Assembly: GCF_000236785.1 (NCBI RefSeq)
Contig: NZ_AGUF01000043.1
Coordinates: forward strand, 33,453 to 97,452
Origin: Achromobacter arsenitoxydans SY8
GTDB lineage: Bacteria; Pseudomonadota; Gammaproteobacteria; Burkholderiales; Burkholderiaceae_B
Direction: 5' to 3'
DNA: 64,000 bases
Shown here: piece after piece, positions 10,355-18,214 of the stretch
Numbering within the stretch: the stretch's first letter is position 1
Layout: each line of letters starts with the position of its first letter
Program-made: the position numbers and the translations under genes
Notes under the pieces: generated by a model
What the model saw: the letters and a program-made list of their open reading frames with translations, nothing else
Told to the model about the DNA's origin: nothing
Database searches by the model: none

Positions 10355-10388
10355 GCCGCGGCCCGCCCGACCACCAGGACCCGACACC

Positions 10389-11105
10389 ATGTCCAAGCAT
10401 TCCACGATCCGCAGGCTTTGCGCCGCGCTTGCCGCCGCCGGCGGCCTGCTGGGCTCGGCCGCCGCCCCGGCCGCCGAGCGCGCCTTCATCATCCCGCCCC
10501 CCGCCGCGGACCAGCCCGCCGCCGCCACCCAGGAAAAGGCCGTCATCGCAGGCGGCTGCTTCTGGGGCGTGCAAGCCGTGTTCCAGCACGTCAAGGGCGT
10601 GAGCAACGCCGTCTCGGGCTACGCCGGCGGCCAGGCCTCCACCGCCAATTACAACGCCGTCAGCGGCGGACGTAGCGGCCATGCCGAAGCCGTCGAAATC
10701 ACCTACGACCCGCGCCAGGTCACCTACGGCCAACTGCTGCAGATCTATTTCTCGGTCGCGCACGACCCCACCCAGCTAAACCGCCAGGGACCGGACCACG
10801 GCACCCAATACCGCTCCGCCGTCTTCCCCTCCAACGATAGCCAGCGCAAGGTCGCCGAAGCCTACATCGCCCAGCTCGACAAGGCCGGCGTCTACCCGAA
10901 GGCGTTGGCCACCAAGGTCGAACCGCTGCAGGCCTTCTACCCCGCCGAGGACTACCACCAGGACTATCTGGTGCGCAATCCGAACAGCCTGTACATCGTG
11001 ATCAACGACATTCCTAAAGTGGAAAACCTGGCCAAGACGTTTCCGGAGCGGTATCGGGACAAGCCGGTGCTGGTTGGCGGGGAGAAGAGCCCGGGCCGTC
11101 CCTAA
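10389..11105 (+). CDS. msrA: Exported peptide-methionine (S)-S-oxide reductase
   Basis: 238 aa. An N-terminal hydrophobic signal (about 8-29, ending AAPAAE) precedes an MsrA domain with the catalytic GCFWG (C57), YAGG, GHAEAVEITYDP and DHGTQYRSAVF. It reduces the S diastereomer, so with MsrB both forms can be repaired. It is the last gene of the repair operon, 34 bp after msrB. Its TAA overlaps the stop of the convergent diguanylate cyclase by 4 bp. The export signal sets it apart from the ordinary cytosolic MsrA. Confidence 0.92.
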   Translation: MSKHSTIRRLCAALAAAGGLLGSAAAPAAERAFIIPPPAADQPAAATQEKAVIAGGCFWGVQAVFQHVKGVSNAVSGYAGGQASTANYNAVSGGRSGHAEAVEITYDPRQVTYGQLLQIYFSVAHDPTQLNRQGPDHGTQYRSAVFPSNDSQRKVAEAYIAQLDKAGVYPKALATKVEPLQAFYPAEDYHQDYLVRNPNSLYIVINDIPKVENLAKTFPERYRDKPVLVGGEKSPGRP

Positions 11106-12046
11106 GCCTCCAACCGCACATGCTCGATGCGGTCCCGACCGTTGTTCTTGGCCACATACAGCTGCTCGTCCACGGCCTTGATGAAGTCGGCGGCCTGCGC
11201 CTGCCCGCCCGGCACGACCGTGCCCGCCCCGATGCTGACGGTAACGCGCCGGCCATGGGGCGACAGCGCATGCAGGATGGACTTCTTCTGCAGCAGGCGC
11301 TGGCAGCGTTCGGCGACTTTCAGGGCCGTGCCGGCGTCGGCGTCGGGCAGCAGCACGACAAATTCTTCACCGCCGTAGCGCGCGACCAGGTCGCGCGGGC
11401 CATCCAGCGCCAGACTCAGCGTCTGGGCGATTTCGACCAGGCATTTGTCGCCCTGAGTGTGGCCATACAAGTCGTTGTATTGCTTGAAGAAATCAACGTC
11501 GAACAGCAGGACGGACAGCGGCCGGCGTTCGTTGCCGGCACGCTCCCACTCCAGCTCAAAGCTGCTGTCAAAACGGCGTCGGTTGGCGATATTCGTCAGG
11601 CCATCCTTGAAGGACAGCACCTCCAGTTCTTTCTGCAGGTTCAGCAGCTTTTCCTCGGCCTTCTTGCGTTCGGTGATGTCGAACATGAAGCCGATCAGCG
11701 CTTCCGCTTCGCCGTTGGCATTGCGCACCACGTGCACCACGTCGCGAATCCAGACATAGCCGTTGTCCTTGGTCAGCGCCCGGTAGTCCGCTTCGTGGTC
11801 CACGCCGGCCTGGGATTGGGTGACGCAGAAATTCACCACGTATTCGCGGTCCTCGGGGTGCATGCGCATGGCCCAGTCTTCCACGCTGACCCAGCTATCG
11901 GCGGTCCAGCCCAATAAGGCCACGATCTGAGGCCCGATATAGGCGAATTTCATCGTGGCCCAATCAATCTTCCAAGGGATCGCCTTGGTCGACTCCAGCA
12001 GCGTTCTGTACATCGCATTGTCGTTGGGCGCACTTACATCGGGCAT
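11102..12046 (-). CDS. PAS-GGDEF diguanylate cyclase
   Basis: 314 aa from ATG 12046, which follows an AGGAGGG site; a longer start at 12106 lacks one. An N-terminal PAS/PAC domain (about 10-135, with GFMFDITERKKAEE at its end) is joined through a short coiled coil to a GGDEF domain with DVDFFKQYNDLYGH and the active GGEEF signature. It should make cyclic di-GMP from GTP. The usual RxxD inhibitory site is not evident before GGEEF. No membrane segment is seen, so the signal is probably cytosolic. It is monocistronic and convergent with msrA. Confidence 0.9.
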   Translation of the reverse strand: MPDVSAPNDNAMYRTLLESTKAIPWKIDWATMKFAYIGPQIVALLGWTADSWVSVEDWAMRMHPEDREYVVNFCVTQSQAGVDHEADYRALTKDNGYVWIRDVVHVVRNANGEAEALIGFMFDITERKKAEEKLLNLQKELEVLSFKDGLTNIANRRRFDSSFELEWERAGNERRPLSVLLFDVDFFKQYNDLYGHTQGDKCLVEIAQTLSLALDGPRDLVARYGGEEFVVLLPDADAGTALKVAERCQRLLQKKSILHALSPHGRRVTVSIGAGTVVPGGQAQAADFIKAVDEQLYVAKNNGRDRIEHVRLEA

Positions 12047-12170
12047 GCTCACAATCCCTCCTGGATCCATACGAACGAGCCACTGTAGCCTGCAGCCGCC
12101 GGCCACGGGAAAAAACCCGAACGCCCCTGCAGGCCGGGTTGCGGCGGAACCACAGCCCAGCGCCTTCCTT

Positions 12171-13073
12171 TCACATAGGCTCGCGGCCTTCGCGAGCCGC
12201 CTGCGCGCACAGCCAGTCCGCCACGGCCTGAACCGCCGCAGACGGCAGCCGCCCCGCGTAGGTCGCCAGGTGATAGGTGTGCCCGTCGATTGCAGGCCCG
12301 AATGGCTGCACCAGATGGCCGGCCTCCAGCTCGTCCTTGATCAGCGCCAGGCTGACCAGCGCGATGCCGTGGCCTGCGACGGCCGCCTGGATGGCATGGC
12401 CTTCGTCGGAAAATCGCAGCTGGCTGGCTTGCTGCGGCTGGGACCGCCCGGCGACCGCGAACCAGCGCTCCCAAGTCGGATTGTCGGGCTGGGGCCGCTT
12501 CCAGTCGAAGCGGATCAAGGGCACGCGCGCCAGGTCTTCCGGCGACGCGACGCCCAGGCGCGGATTCGCCACGGGTGCGAACCGGTCGGTGAACAGCGGC
12601 TTGGTCGCAAGACCAGGATATGGGCCCCGGCCATAGCGGATGGCAATGTCGACCGTCGTCGAACGCAGATCGACGAGATCGTCGCTGGCCTGAAGCTGCA
12701 GGTCGATATCCGGGTGCTGGCGCCGGAAATCGGCCATGCGCGGCACCAGCCATTTCACCGTGAAGGCATTGGTGGCCGAGATGCTCACCTGCGCCCGCGT
12801 CCGCTGTTGTATCAGCCGCGCCAGGGTCGCCTCGAACGTATCGAACCCGTCGCGCAGCACAGGATAAAGCTGCATCCCCGCGTCCGTGAGCGACACCTTG
12901 CGCACCTGGCGATCGAATAGCGCCAACCCCGTGGCGGCCTCCAGACCGCGGATCTGATGGCTGACGGCGGTCGGCGTGACGGCCAGTTCCAGGGCGGCGG
13001 CCTTGAAGCTGCCCAGGCGCGCGGCGGCCTCGAATGCGCGCAGCGCGGAAAGCGGAAGGGATCGGCGTTGCAT
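12171..13073 (-). CDS. LysR-family regulator, GcvA-like
   Basis: 300 aa from ATG 13073, which gives the classic N-terminus LPLSALRAFEAAARLGSF; an upstream ATG at 13136 adds residues not seen in the family. The helix-turn-helix is at about 20-40 (SFKAAALELAVTPTAVSHQI) and the rest is the effector-binding fold. It diverges from ridA and the OYE-like gene. A perfect inverted repeat lies in the intergenic gap, 43-62 bp upstream of its start. The expected targets are therefore the two divergent genes. Confidence 0.9.
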   Translation of the reverse strand: MQRRSLPLSALRAFEAAARLGSFKAAALELAVTPTAVSHQIRGLEAATGLALFDRQVRKVSLTDAGMQLYPVLRDGFDTFEATLARLIQQRTRAQVSISATNAFTVKWLVPRMADFRRQHPDIDLQLQASDDLVDLRSTTVDIAIRYGRGPYPGLATKPLFTDRFAPVANPRLGVASPEDLARVPLIRFDWKRPQPDNPTWERWFAVAGRSQPQQASQLRFSDEGHAIQAAVAGHGIALVSLALIKDELEAGHLVQPFGPAIDGHTYHLATYAGRLPSAAVQAVADWLCAQAAREGREPM

Positions 13074-13115
13074 AGCGTCGATAGATTTATAGATGAGTTT
13101 TTCTCGTCTTATAGC

Positions 13116-13135
13116 TGACAAATGAACCTTTGTCA
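13116..13135. promoter_or_regulatory. Perfect 7-6-7 inverted repeat, candidate LysR operator
   Basis: TGACAAA (13116-13122) and TTTGTCA (13129-13135) are exact inverted arms over a 6 bp spacer, in the 149 bp between divergent lysR and ridA. The dyad resembles a regulator site, although its T-N11-A form is not strict. Confidence 0.6.
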
Positions 13136-13222
13136 CCAGATCCCGGCAATCCTACATTTGAGTCACGGATCGGCCACCAACCCTCTCCCTCCAGGCCGGT
13201 TATAGATGAAGGAATTCGCACC

Positions 13223-13618
13223 ATGCTTACGCAAGTCAAAACCCAGCCCGACAACTACGCGCCCTTTCTGCTGTCGCAGGGCATCCAGTTCGGGAACCTG
13301 CTTTTCATCTCGGGCCAGGCCGGCGCCGACGACACCGGAAAGATTGTCGACGGAGGCTTTCTTGCCCAGGGCGAGCAAGCATTCTCGAATCTGCGCCGCG
13401 CCCTGGAAGCCGGCGGCTCCAGTTTGAAAGACGTGATCAAGGTCACCATCTTCGTCACCGACATGGGACATTTCGAGGACGTGGTGGCGCTGCGCCGCCG
13501 CTTCTTTTCGGCCCCCTACCCGGCCGACACCATCGCCGAGATCAAGGCGCTGTACGACCCCGCCGCCATGATCGAGATCGAGGCCATCGCGGCCATCCCC
13601 CAGCCGGAGGCCCGCTGA
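13223..13618 (+). CDS. RidA (YjgF/YER057c/UK114) family protein
   Basis: 131 aa, the normal size of a RidA subunit. Family marks are LLFISGQAGAD, GGFLAQGEQAFSNLRRALEAGG, VIKVTIFVTDM and a C-terminal IEIEAIAAIP. The Arg that contacts substrate in canonical RidA (usually in R-E-C/A context near 105) is not obvious, so this may be a divergent subgroup rather than a true enamine/imine deaminase. It is followed 1 bp later by the OYE-like gene, in an operon controlled from the LysR side. This pairing suggests detoxification of a reactive intermediate made by the oxidoreductase. Confidence 0.88.
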   Translation: MLTQVKTQPDNYAPFLLSQGIQFGNLLFISGQAGADDTGKIVDGGFLAQGEQAFSNLRRALEAGGSSLKDVIKVTIFVTDMGHFEDVVALRRRFFSAPYPADTIAEIKALYDPAAMIEIEAIAAIPQPEAR

Positions 13619-13619
13619 T

Positions 13620-14780
13620 ATGAACATGCTCGCCGATCGACTGGAACGCGATGCGCAAGCCGCCCACGCCACGCTGTTCGCGCCGCTGCGGGTGGGGGAC
13701 CTGAGCTTGCCCAATCGCCTCGCGGTTGCGCCCATGACCCGGGTCAGCGCCACCGCCGACGGCCGCGCCACGGCGCAGATGGCCGACTACTACGAGGCCT
13801 TCGCCGTCGGCGGCTTCGGGCTGGTGATCACCGAAGGCGTCTACACGGACAAGGCCCATGCGCAGGGCTACCTGTTCCAGCCCGGCTTGGCCGACGACGC
13901 GCAGCGCGATGCATGGCGGCCCGTGGTGGACCGCGTGCATGCGCATGGCGGACGCATCCTCGCGCAGCTCATGCACGCCGGCGCGCTGTCGCAGGGCAAT
14001 CCCCATCGCCAGACGACGAAGGGGCCTTCGGCCGTATTGCCGGCGGGACAGCAGATGACCTTCTATCGGGGAGAAGGACGCTACCGCATGCCCGAGGCCA
14101 TGACGACCGATGAAATCGCCGAAGCCATCGAGGGCTTTGCGCAAGCGGCGCGCCGGGCGCAAGAGGCGGGTTTCGACGGTGTCGAGATACACGGCGCCAA
14201 CGGGTATCTGCTGGACCAGTTCCTTACTGCGCACACCAATCTGCGCGACGATCGCTACGGCGGCAGTCTGGACAACCGCCTGCGCCTGACCGTCGAAGTC
14301 ATCCAGGCGGTCCGGCAATCGACCTCGAACCGCTTTGTGGTGGGCGTGCGGTCATCGCAAGGCAAGGTCAACGACTTCATGCATAAGTGGGAAGGCGGCC
14401 AGACCGACGCGGCGCAGATTTACGCCACCCTGGGCCAGCAGCCCATCAACTACCTGCACACGACCGAGTACGAGGCCTGGCGTCCCGCCTTCGGCGAAGA
14501 CGGCCCCAGCCTTGCGGCGCTGGCGCGCCGTCACGTGGCGGTGCCGGTGCTGGCTAACGGTTCGCTGCACGATGCGGTGCAGGCCGAAGGCGTACTGGCA
14601 CGGCAGGAGGCGGACTTCATTTCGCTGGGCCGCGGCGCCCTCGCCCATGCCGACTGGCCGGCCAGGCTGCGCGCCGGCGAGCCGCGCGAGGAATTCGACC
14701 GGGGGCTGCTTGCGCCGATCGCCGATCTGGAGAATGCGGGGCGCCATAAACGGGAACGCGCAGCCGCCAACTGCCTTTGA
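13620..14780 (+). CDS. NADH:flavin oxidoreductase, old yellow enzyme family
   Basis: 386 aa FMN TIM barrel. It has APMTRVSATADGRAT near 38-52, AQLMHAGALS, the substrate-binding pair in VEIHGANGYLLDQFL, and DRYGGSLDNRLRL typical of OYE/XenA-like reductases of activated alkenes. It begins one base after ridA ends. The C-terminus (residues 240-360) is shorter on the usual loop and then ends in a Lys/Arg-rich tail. The substrate is unknown. Confidence 0.9.
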   Translation: MNMLADRLERDAQAAHATLFAPLRVGDLSLPNRLAVAPMTRVSATADGRATAQMADYYEAFAVGGFGLVITEGVYTDKAHAQGYLFQPGLADDAQRDAWRPVVDRVHAHGGRILAQLMHAGALSQGNPHRQTTKGPSAVLPAGQQMTFYRGEGRYRMPEAMTTDEIAEAIEGFAQAARRAQEAGFDGVEIHGANGYLLDQFLTAHTNLRDDRYGGSLDNRLRLTVEVIQAVRQSTSNRFVVGVRSSQGKVNDFMHKWEGGQTDAAQIYATLGQQPINYLHTTEYEAWRPAFGEDGPSLAALARRHVAVPVLANGSLHDAVQAEGVLARQEADFISLGRGALAHADWPARLRAGEPREEFDRGLLAPIADLENAGRHKRERAAANCL

Positions 14781-14790
14781 CGCCGCCCCC

Positions 14791-15312
14791 TCAATCCTCA
14801 GTCGGCCGGGCGGGCGTGCTGAGGATTTTTTGATAGAACGCCAGATCCAGCCAATTGCCGAACTTGTACGCCGCTTCTTTGATGACGCCTGCGGACTGGA
14901 AGCCAAGCCGCTCATGAAGGACGATGCTTGCCTGATTGGCAAGATCAATGGCGCCCACCATCGTGTGGACATCCCTGGCTTTGGCCTCGTCTATCAATTC
15001 GGTCAGCAGGCGCCTGCCCAGCCCCATGCCGCGGCTTTCGTGATGGATATAAATCGAGTGCTCGACGCTGTACTTGTACGCGGGCCACGCGCGGAACGTG
15101 CCATAGGATGCAAAGCCCAGCAGTTTGCCCTGCGCGTCCTCCATGCCGATAACCGGAAAGCCGTTCCTGCGCTTCGTCTCGAACCACGCCGCCATGGCTT
15201 CAAACGGGCGAGGCTTGTAGTCGTATAGCGCGGTGGAGTGAACAATCGCATGGTTGAAGATTTCCAGAATCGAAGCCGCGTGACGGTCTTCAGTGCATTG
15301 GACGAGTTGCAT
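14791..15312 (-). CDS. GNAT N-acetyltransferase, phosphinothricin-acetyltransferase-like
   Basis: 173 aa. The GNAT core is visible: FASYGTFRAWPAYKYSVEHSIYI, then the acetyl-CoA P-loop RGMGLGRRLLTELI and NQASIVLHERLGF. The layout is that of the PAT/MddA group, which acetylate phosphinothricin, methionine sulfone or similar amino acids. ATG 15312 fits the domain start; longer upstream reading is out of family. It diverges from an XRE-cupin regulator that begins 84 bp away, so the two probably share control. Confidence 0.88.
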   Translation of the reverse strand: MQLVQCTEDRHAASILEIFNHAIVHSTALYDYKPRPFEAMAAWFETKRRNGFPVIGMEDAQGKLLGFASYGTFRAWPAYKYSVEHSIYIHHESRGMGLGRRLLTELIDEAKARDVHTMVGAIDLANQASIVLHERLGFQSAGVIKEAAYKFGNWLDLAFYQKILSTPARPTED

Positions 15313-15396
15313 GGTGGCCTCAGATACGTTTACAGTCAGTTCACGATAGAATACGATTCGTCTACTATATGAGACTTTGTAGAGAAAGGAAAGCGC

Positions 15397-15948
15397 ATGG
15401 ACATTGATGAGGTCATCGCGCAACGTGTGGTGGACCTGCGCACGTCGCAGCGATTGAGCCTGGCCCAATTGGCGGAGCGGTCCGGAGTCAGCAAAGCCAT
15501 GATTTCGAAGATCGAACGGCGGGACAGCAGCCCGACCGCGACGGTGCTGGGGCGCCTGGCGGCCGGCCTGGGCGTATCGCTGACCGAGTTGCTGGCGGAG
15601 TCCGCGTCCATCGGCGGCGGCGCCCCGCGCCAGCGCGGCGACCAGGCCGCCTGGCGCGATCCCGCAAGCGGCTATGTACGACGGCAAGTCGCTGATCTTG
15701 ACGAACAAAGCGGCAGCGAGCTCGTGGAAATCGAACTGCCCGCCAACGCGCGGATCGACTATCCGCAATGGCATTCACGGCCGTACCGGCAGCGGCTATG
15801 GATGTTGAAGGGAGTGCTGGTGCTGACTTACGGCGATGAAAAACACAGGCTGGTCGAGGGCGACCAACTGGATTTTTCCGTGGATAAGCCGGTTAGTTAC
15901 GCGGCAAGCGAAGACTGCCGCTACCTGCTGAACGTGCTCCACAAGTGA
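15397..15948 (+). CDS. XRE-family regulator with C-terminal cupin
   Basis: 183 aa. An N-terminal lambda-Cro/XRE helix-turn-helix (about 10-65, LSLAQLAERSGVSKAMISKIERR) is joined to a small cupin barrel (about 100-183). This architecture is common in regulators of amino-acid or polyamine genes. It follows GAAAGG, diverges from the GNAT gene, and probably represses it. The short dyad ACGA-T-TCGT at 15353-15361 lies in the shared promoter. Confidence 0.9.
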   Translation: MDIDEVIAQRVVDLRTSQRLSLAQLAERSGVSKAMISKIERRDSSPTATVLGRLAAGLGVSLTELLAESASIGGGAPRQRGDQAAWRDPASGYVRRQVADLDEQSGSELVEIELPANARIDYPQWHSRPYRQRLWMLKGVLVLTYGDEKHRLVEGDQLDFSVDKPVSYAASEDCRYLLNVLHK

Positions 15949-16008
15949 ATCACCGCCAACGGGCGCTGACCGCGAACCGGCCTGCCCGCGCGGCACTGAC
16001 CGGGCGCT

Positions 16009-16680
16009 TCAGCGCTTTTTGACCGGCTTGTCCACCGACGGCATATCGCAGGTGGTCTCGGCGGACGAGCACACCCCGCGGAACCACGCCCGCCCCCGCG
16101 CGCGATCCTTGGGTTCCAGCGGCTGCCAGTCGGCGCTATTGCGCATTTCGTAATCCAACAGCAGCCATTCGCCCTGGCAGGCCGCGATGCCGCGCAATGT
16201 GGCTCTTTCGGTCAGCCAGTCGTCCCCCAGGTCAAGCAGTCTCTCGCTGTCCGCGTCCGGGCGGGCATATCCGCGCGCCGACTGGATGCCGACCTGCGCA
16301 TCCGCGGCCTCGATCCAGCCTTCGCCCCGGTACACAGGCCGCGGCCGGCTGACCTCGCCGCCGGTCATGTCGTCGCTGGCGTTTTGGATTCTGAGCCAGC
16401 CGTCGCGCGCCTCGGTCACGTCGAAGGTGACGCTGTAGTAGTCGATGTCGGGATCGGGGCTCTCGCCGCGCGTCGTGGGCAGGCTGCCCGCCACCGCCGC
16501 CTGGGCGGACGCCGCCACGCGCACCGTGATCGCGGGCTTCTCGTTGGTCGTCCAGCCAGAGAAGCTGCAGGCCGTCGGACCCGCAGGCGCCCAGGCGGCA
16601 ACGTTGGAAGCGGTTTGGGCGTTAAGCGAGGAAGACAGCGCCAAGGCGGCGAGGACCAGGAAAATCCGGCTTACAGTCAT
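16009..16680 (-). CDS. Secreted protein of unknown function
   Basis: 223 aa. The start at 16680 is chosen because it opens directly on a signal peptide (MTVSRIFLVLAALALSSSLNAQ). The mature part has four Cys (CSFSGW, AACQGEW, GVCSSAETTCDM), likely paired in the periplasm, and a Lys-rich end. No catalytic motif is recognised. The downstream part reads like a beta-rich domain measuring salt or osmotic-type small molecules, but nothing supports a specific function. Confidence 0.7.
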   Translation of the reverse strand: MTVSRIFLVLAALALSSSLNAQTASNVAAWAPAGPTACSFSGWTTNEKPAITVRVAASAQAAVAGSLPTTRGESPDPDIDYYSVTFDVTEARDGWLRIQNASDDMTGGEVSRPRPVYRGEGWIEAADAQVGIQSARGYARPDADSERLLDLGDDWLTERATLRGIAACQGEWLLLDYEMRNSADWQPLEPKDRARGRAWFRGVCSSAETTCDMPSVDKPVKKR

Positions 16681-16936
16681 TGGCTTGATCGCGTCGTCGA
16701 TGGGGGAGCGATGCGACGCTGGCGCGTCGGCAGGAATGGCGCGCGACTTCAGTCCGAAGCGTGCGCGTTGAAGGTGATGCATGCGAACCGGTCAGAGCGT
16801 ACCACGGCGCACTGTGCCGATTCCGACCGCCCCAGGCCAGGAATATGCCCGGGCATTAGGCTACAGTGCTGTACCGCCGCAATGGCAGCCCGCAGCCGCG
16901 CGGCTGCGCGCGCACGCATCCAGGAGCAGTAAAGCA

Positions 16937-17437
16937 GTGAATGACACCGATCAGCCGGACACCGGTATCGCCGAAGAACGCAAGGAACAGGAAGCCAGGC
17001 TTTGGCGCGACGACGGGTGGACCGCCCGGATCATCAAGAACGAGGACGACGACGGCTGGGCCGTCGAGATGACCCTGGACGGGCAAGCCGAGCCGGCGCT
17101 GGTGGGCCCGTGGACCATGGGCCGCGACAAGAAGAACCCCAAGCCGATGGACGCACCCGCGTTCTCCACCCTGGTCAAGACGGCGAATGAAGTGCTTCGC
17201 CGCCACGAACAACAATTGCACGCGATGCTGCACAAGAGCGTGAAGGTCGATGCCGCCGAGGGCCGCCTGACCATCAAGCTGGACATCGTTCCCGACGAGG
17301 ACGAGCCCTACGCCGTGCTGAGCGCCTACGATGAATATGGCGAGCAACTGGCCCAGACCCATGTCGCGCCGACGTACAAGCTGAACGTGCAACGCGCATC
17401 GGAGTGGGCGAGCGGCGGTTTTCCGAAGCACGGCTGA
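16937..17437 (+). CDS. Conserved acidic cytoplasmic protein of unknown function
   Basis: 166 aa from GTG 16937 behind CAGGAG. It begins with an acidic tail (NDTDQPDTGIAEERKEQEARLW), then a compact mixed domain with KNEDDDGWAVEMTLDGQAEPALVGPW and a second half, TIKLDIVPDEDEPYAVLSAYDEYGEQLAQ. No signal peptide or membrane segment is present, and no family is recognised. Coding bias is strong through its length. A longer upstream reading to 16781 lacks a site. Confidence 0.75.
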   Translation: MNDTDQPDTGIAEERKEQEARLWRDDGWTARIIKNEDDDGWAVEMTLDGQAEPALVGPWTMGRDKKNPKPMDAPAFSTLVKTANEVLRRHEQQLHAMLHKSVKVDAAEGRLTIKLDIVPDEDEPYAVLSAYDEYGEQLAQTHVAPTYKLNVQRASEWASGGFPKHG

Positions 17438-17500
17438 CGCCCGGCCAGCCATGCTGCGGCATTCCAGTGCGCGGCAAGCAGCGCCGGCGGACCGGCCGGC

Positions 17501-18052
17501 CTAGTGCCCCGTCGAATCGCCCTGGCGGCTGGCCTCGAACAGGAACCAGGTGCGCCGCTCGGTCTCGTCGATCCAGTTTTCGATCAGGCTGGAACTGGCG
17601 ATGTCGCGGTGCTCGTCGGTGACGTTGTGGGCTTCGCGCAGCGTTGCGGCCAGCACCTTGTTGTCTTCGCGCAGTTCGGCCAGCATGTCCAGCGGCTGCA
17701 CATAGTCGGCGTCGTTGTCGGAGATGCGCTGCGTCCGCGAGATATGCCCGATGGACCGGAGGGTGGTGCCGCCGATTTTGCGGATGCGTTCGGCGATGGG
17801 ATCCGTCATGGCGAAGAGCTGGTCGCCCTGCTCGTCCAGCAGCAGATGGTAGTCCCGGAAATGCGGGCCGCTGACGTGCCAATGGAAGTTCTTGGTCTTC
17901 AGATATAGCGCGAACACGTCGGCCAATATCTGGTTGAGCGCCCCTGAAATATCCCGGGTGGCGGCGGCCGCCAGGTCGGTGGGCGTCGCCAGGGGCGCCT
18001 TGCGCCGCGCTTTCAACGCGTTGGTGGTCTTCTCATTCAGTTTCTTGGCCAT
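17501..18052 (-). CDS. dps: Dps-family ferritin-like DNA-protection protein
   Basis: 183 aa, four-helix ferritin-like fold. The ferroxidase residues typical of Dps are visible in KNFHWHVSGPHFRDYHLLLDEQ (His, Asp, Glu). The Lys/Arg-rich N-terminal tail (AKKLNEKTTNALKARRK) could bind DNA. It oxidises and stores iron with peroxide. ATG 18052 is the only start that includes the tail. It is monocistronic. Confidence 0.93.
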   Translation of the reverse strand: MAKKLNEKTTNALKARRKAPLATPTDLAAAATRDISGALNQILADVFALYLKTKNFHWHVSGPHFRDYHLLLDEQGDQLFAMTDPIAERIRKIGGTTLRSIGHISRTQRISDNDADYVQPLDMLAELREDNKVLAATLREAHNVTDEHRDIASSSLIENWIDETERRTWFLFEASRQGDSTGH

Positions 18053-18214
18053 GAATCACAGCTCCTGGATATGAATCGGAAAACTCGGCCGCGGCGCGAA
18101 CGGAATCTGGCCGCGAGGCACCAGCGTAAATCCGGATACGCGCTTTGCCAATGGGCGCGGGTCAACTAAGGAGTATGCTACGCCGCTTCGTATCTGCATG
18201 ATCCACACATCTCC

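Noticed and set aside
15353-15361. Dyad ACGA-T-TCGT between the GNAT and XRE-cupin genes as operator
   Set aside because: Four-base arms are too short to stand on their own, so it is mentioned only in the regulator entry.
18175-18201. Eight-codon leader peptide (MLRRFVSA) before the MFS gene
   Set aside because: The AAGGAG site is only one base from its ATG and there is no attenuator or matching codon bias.
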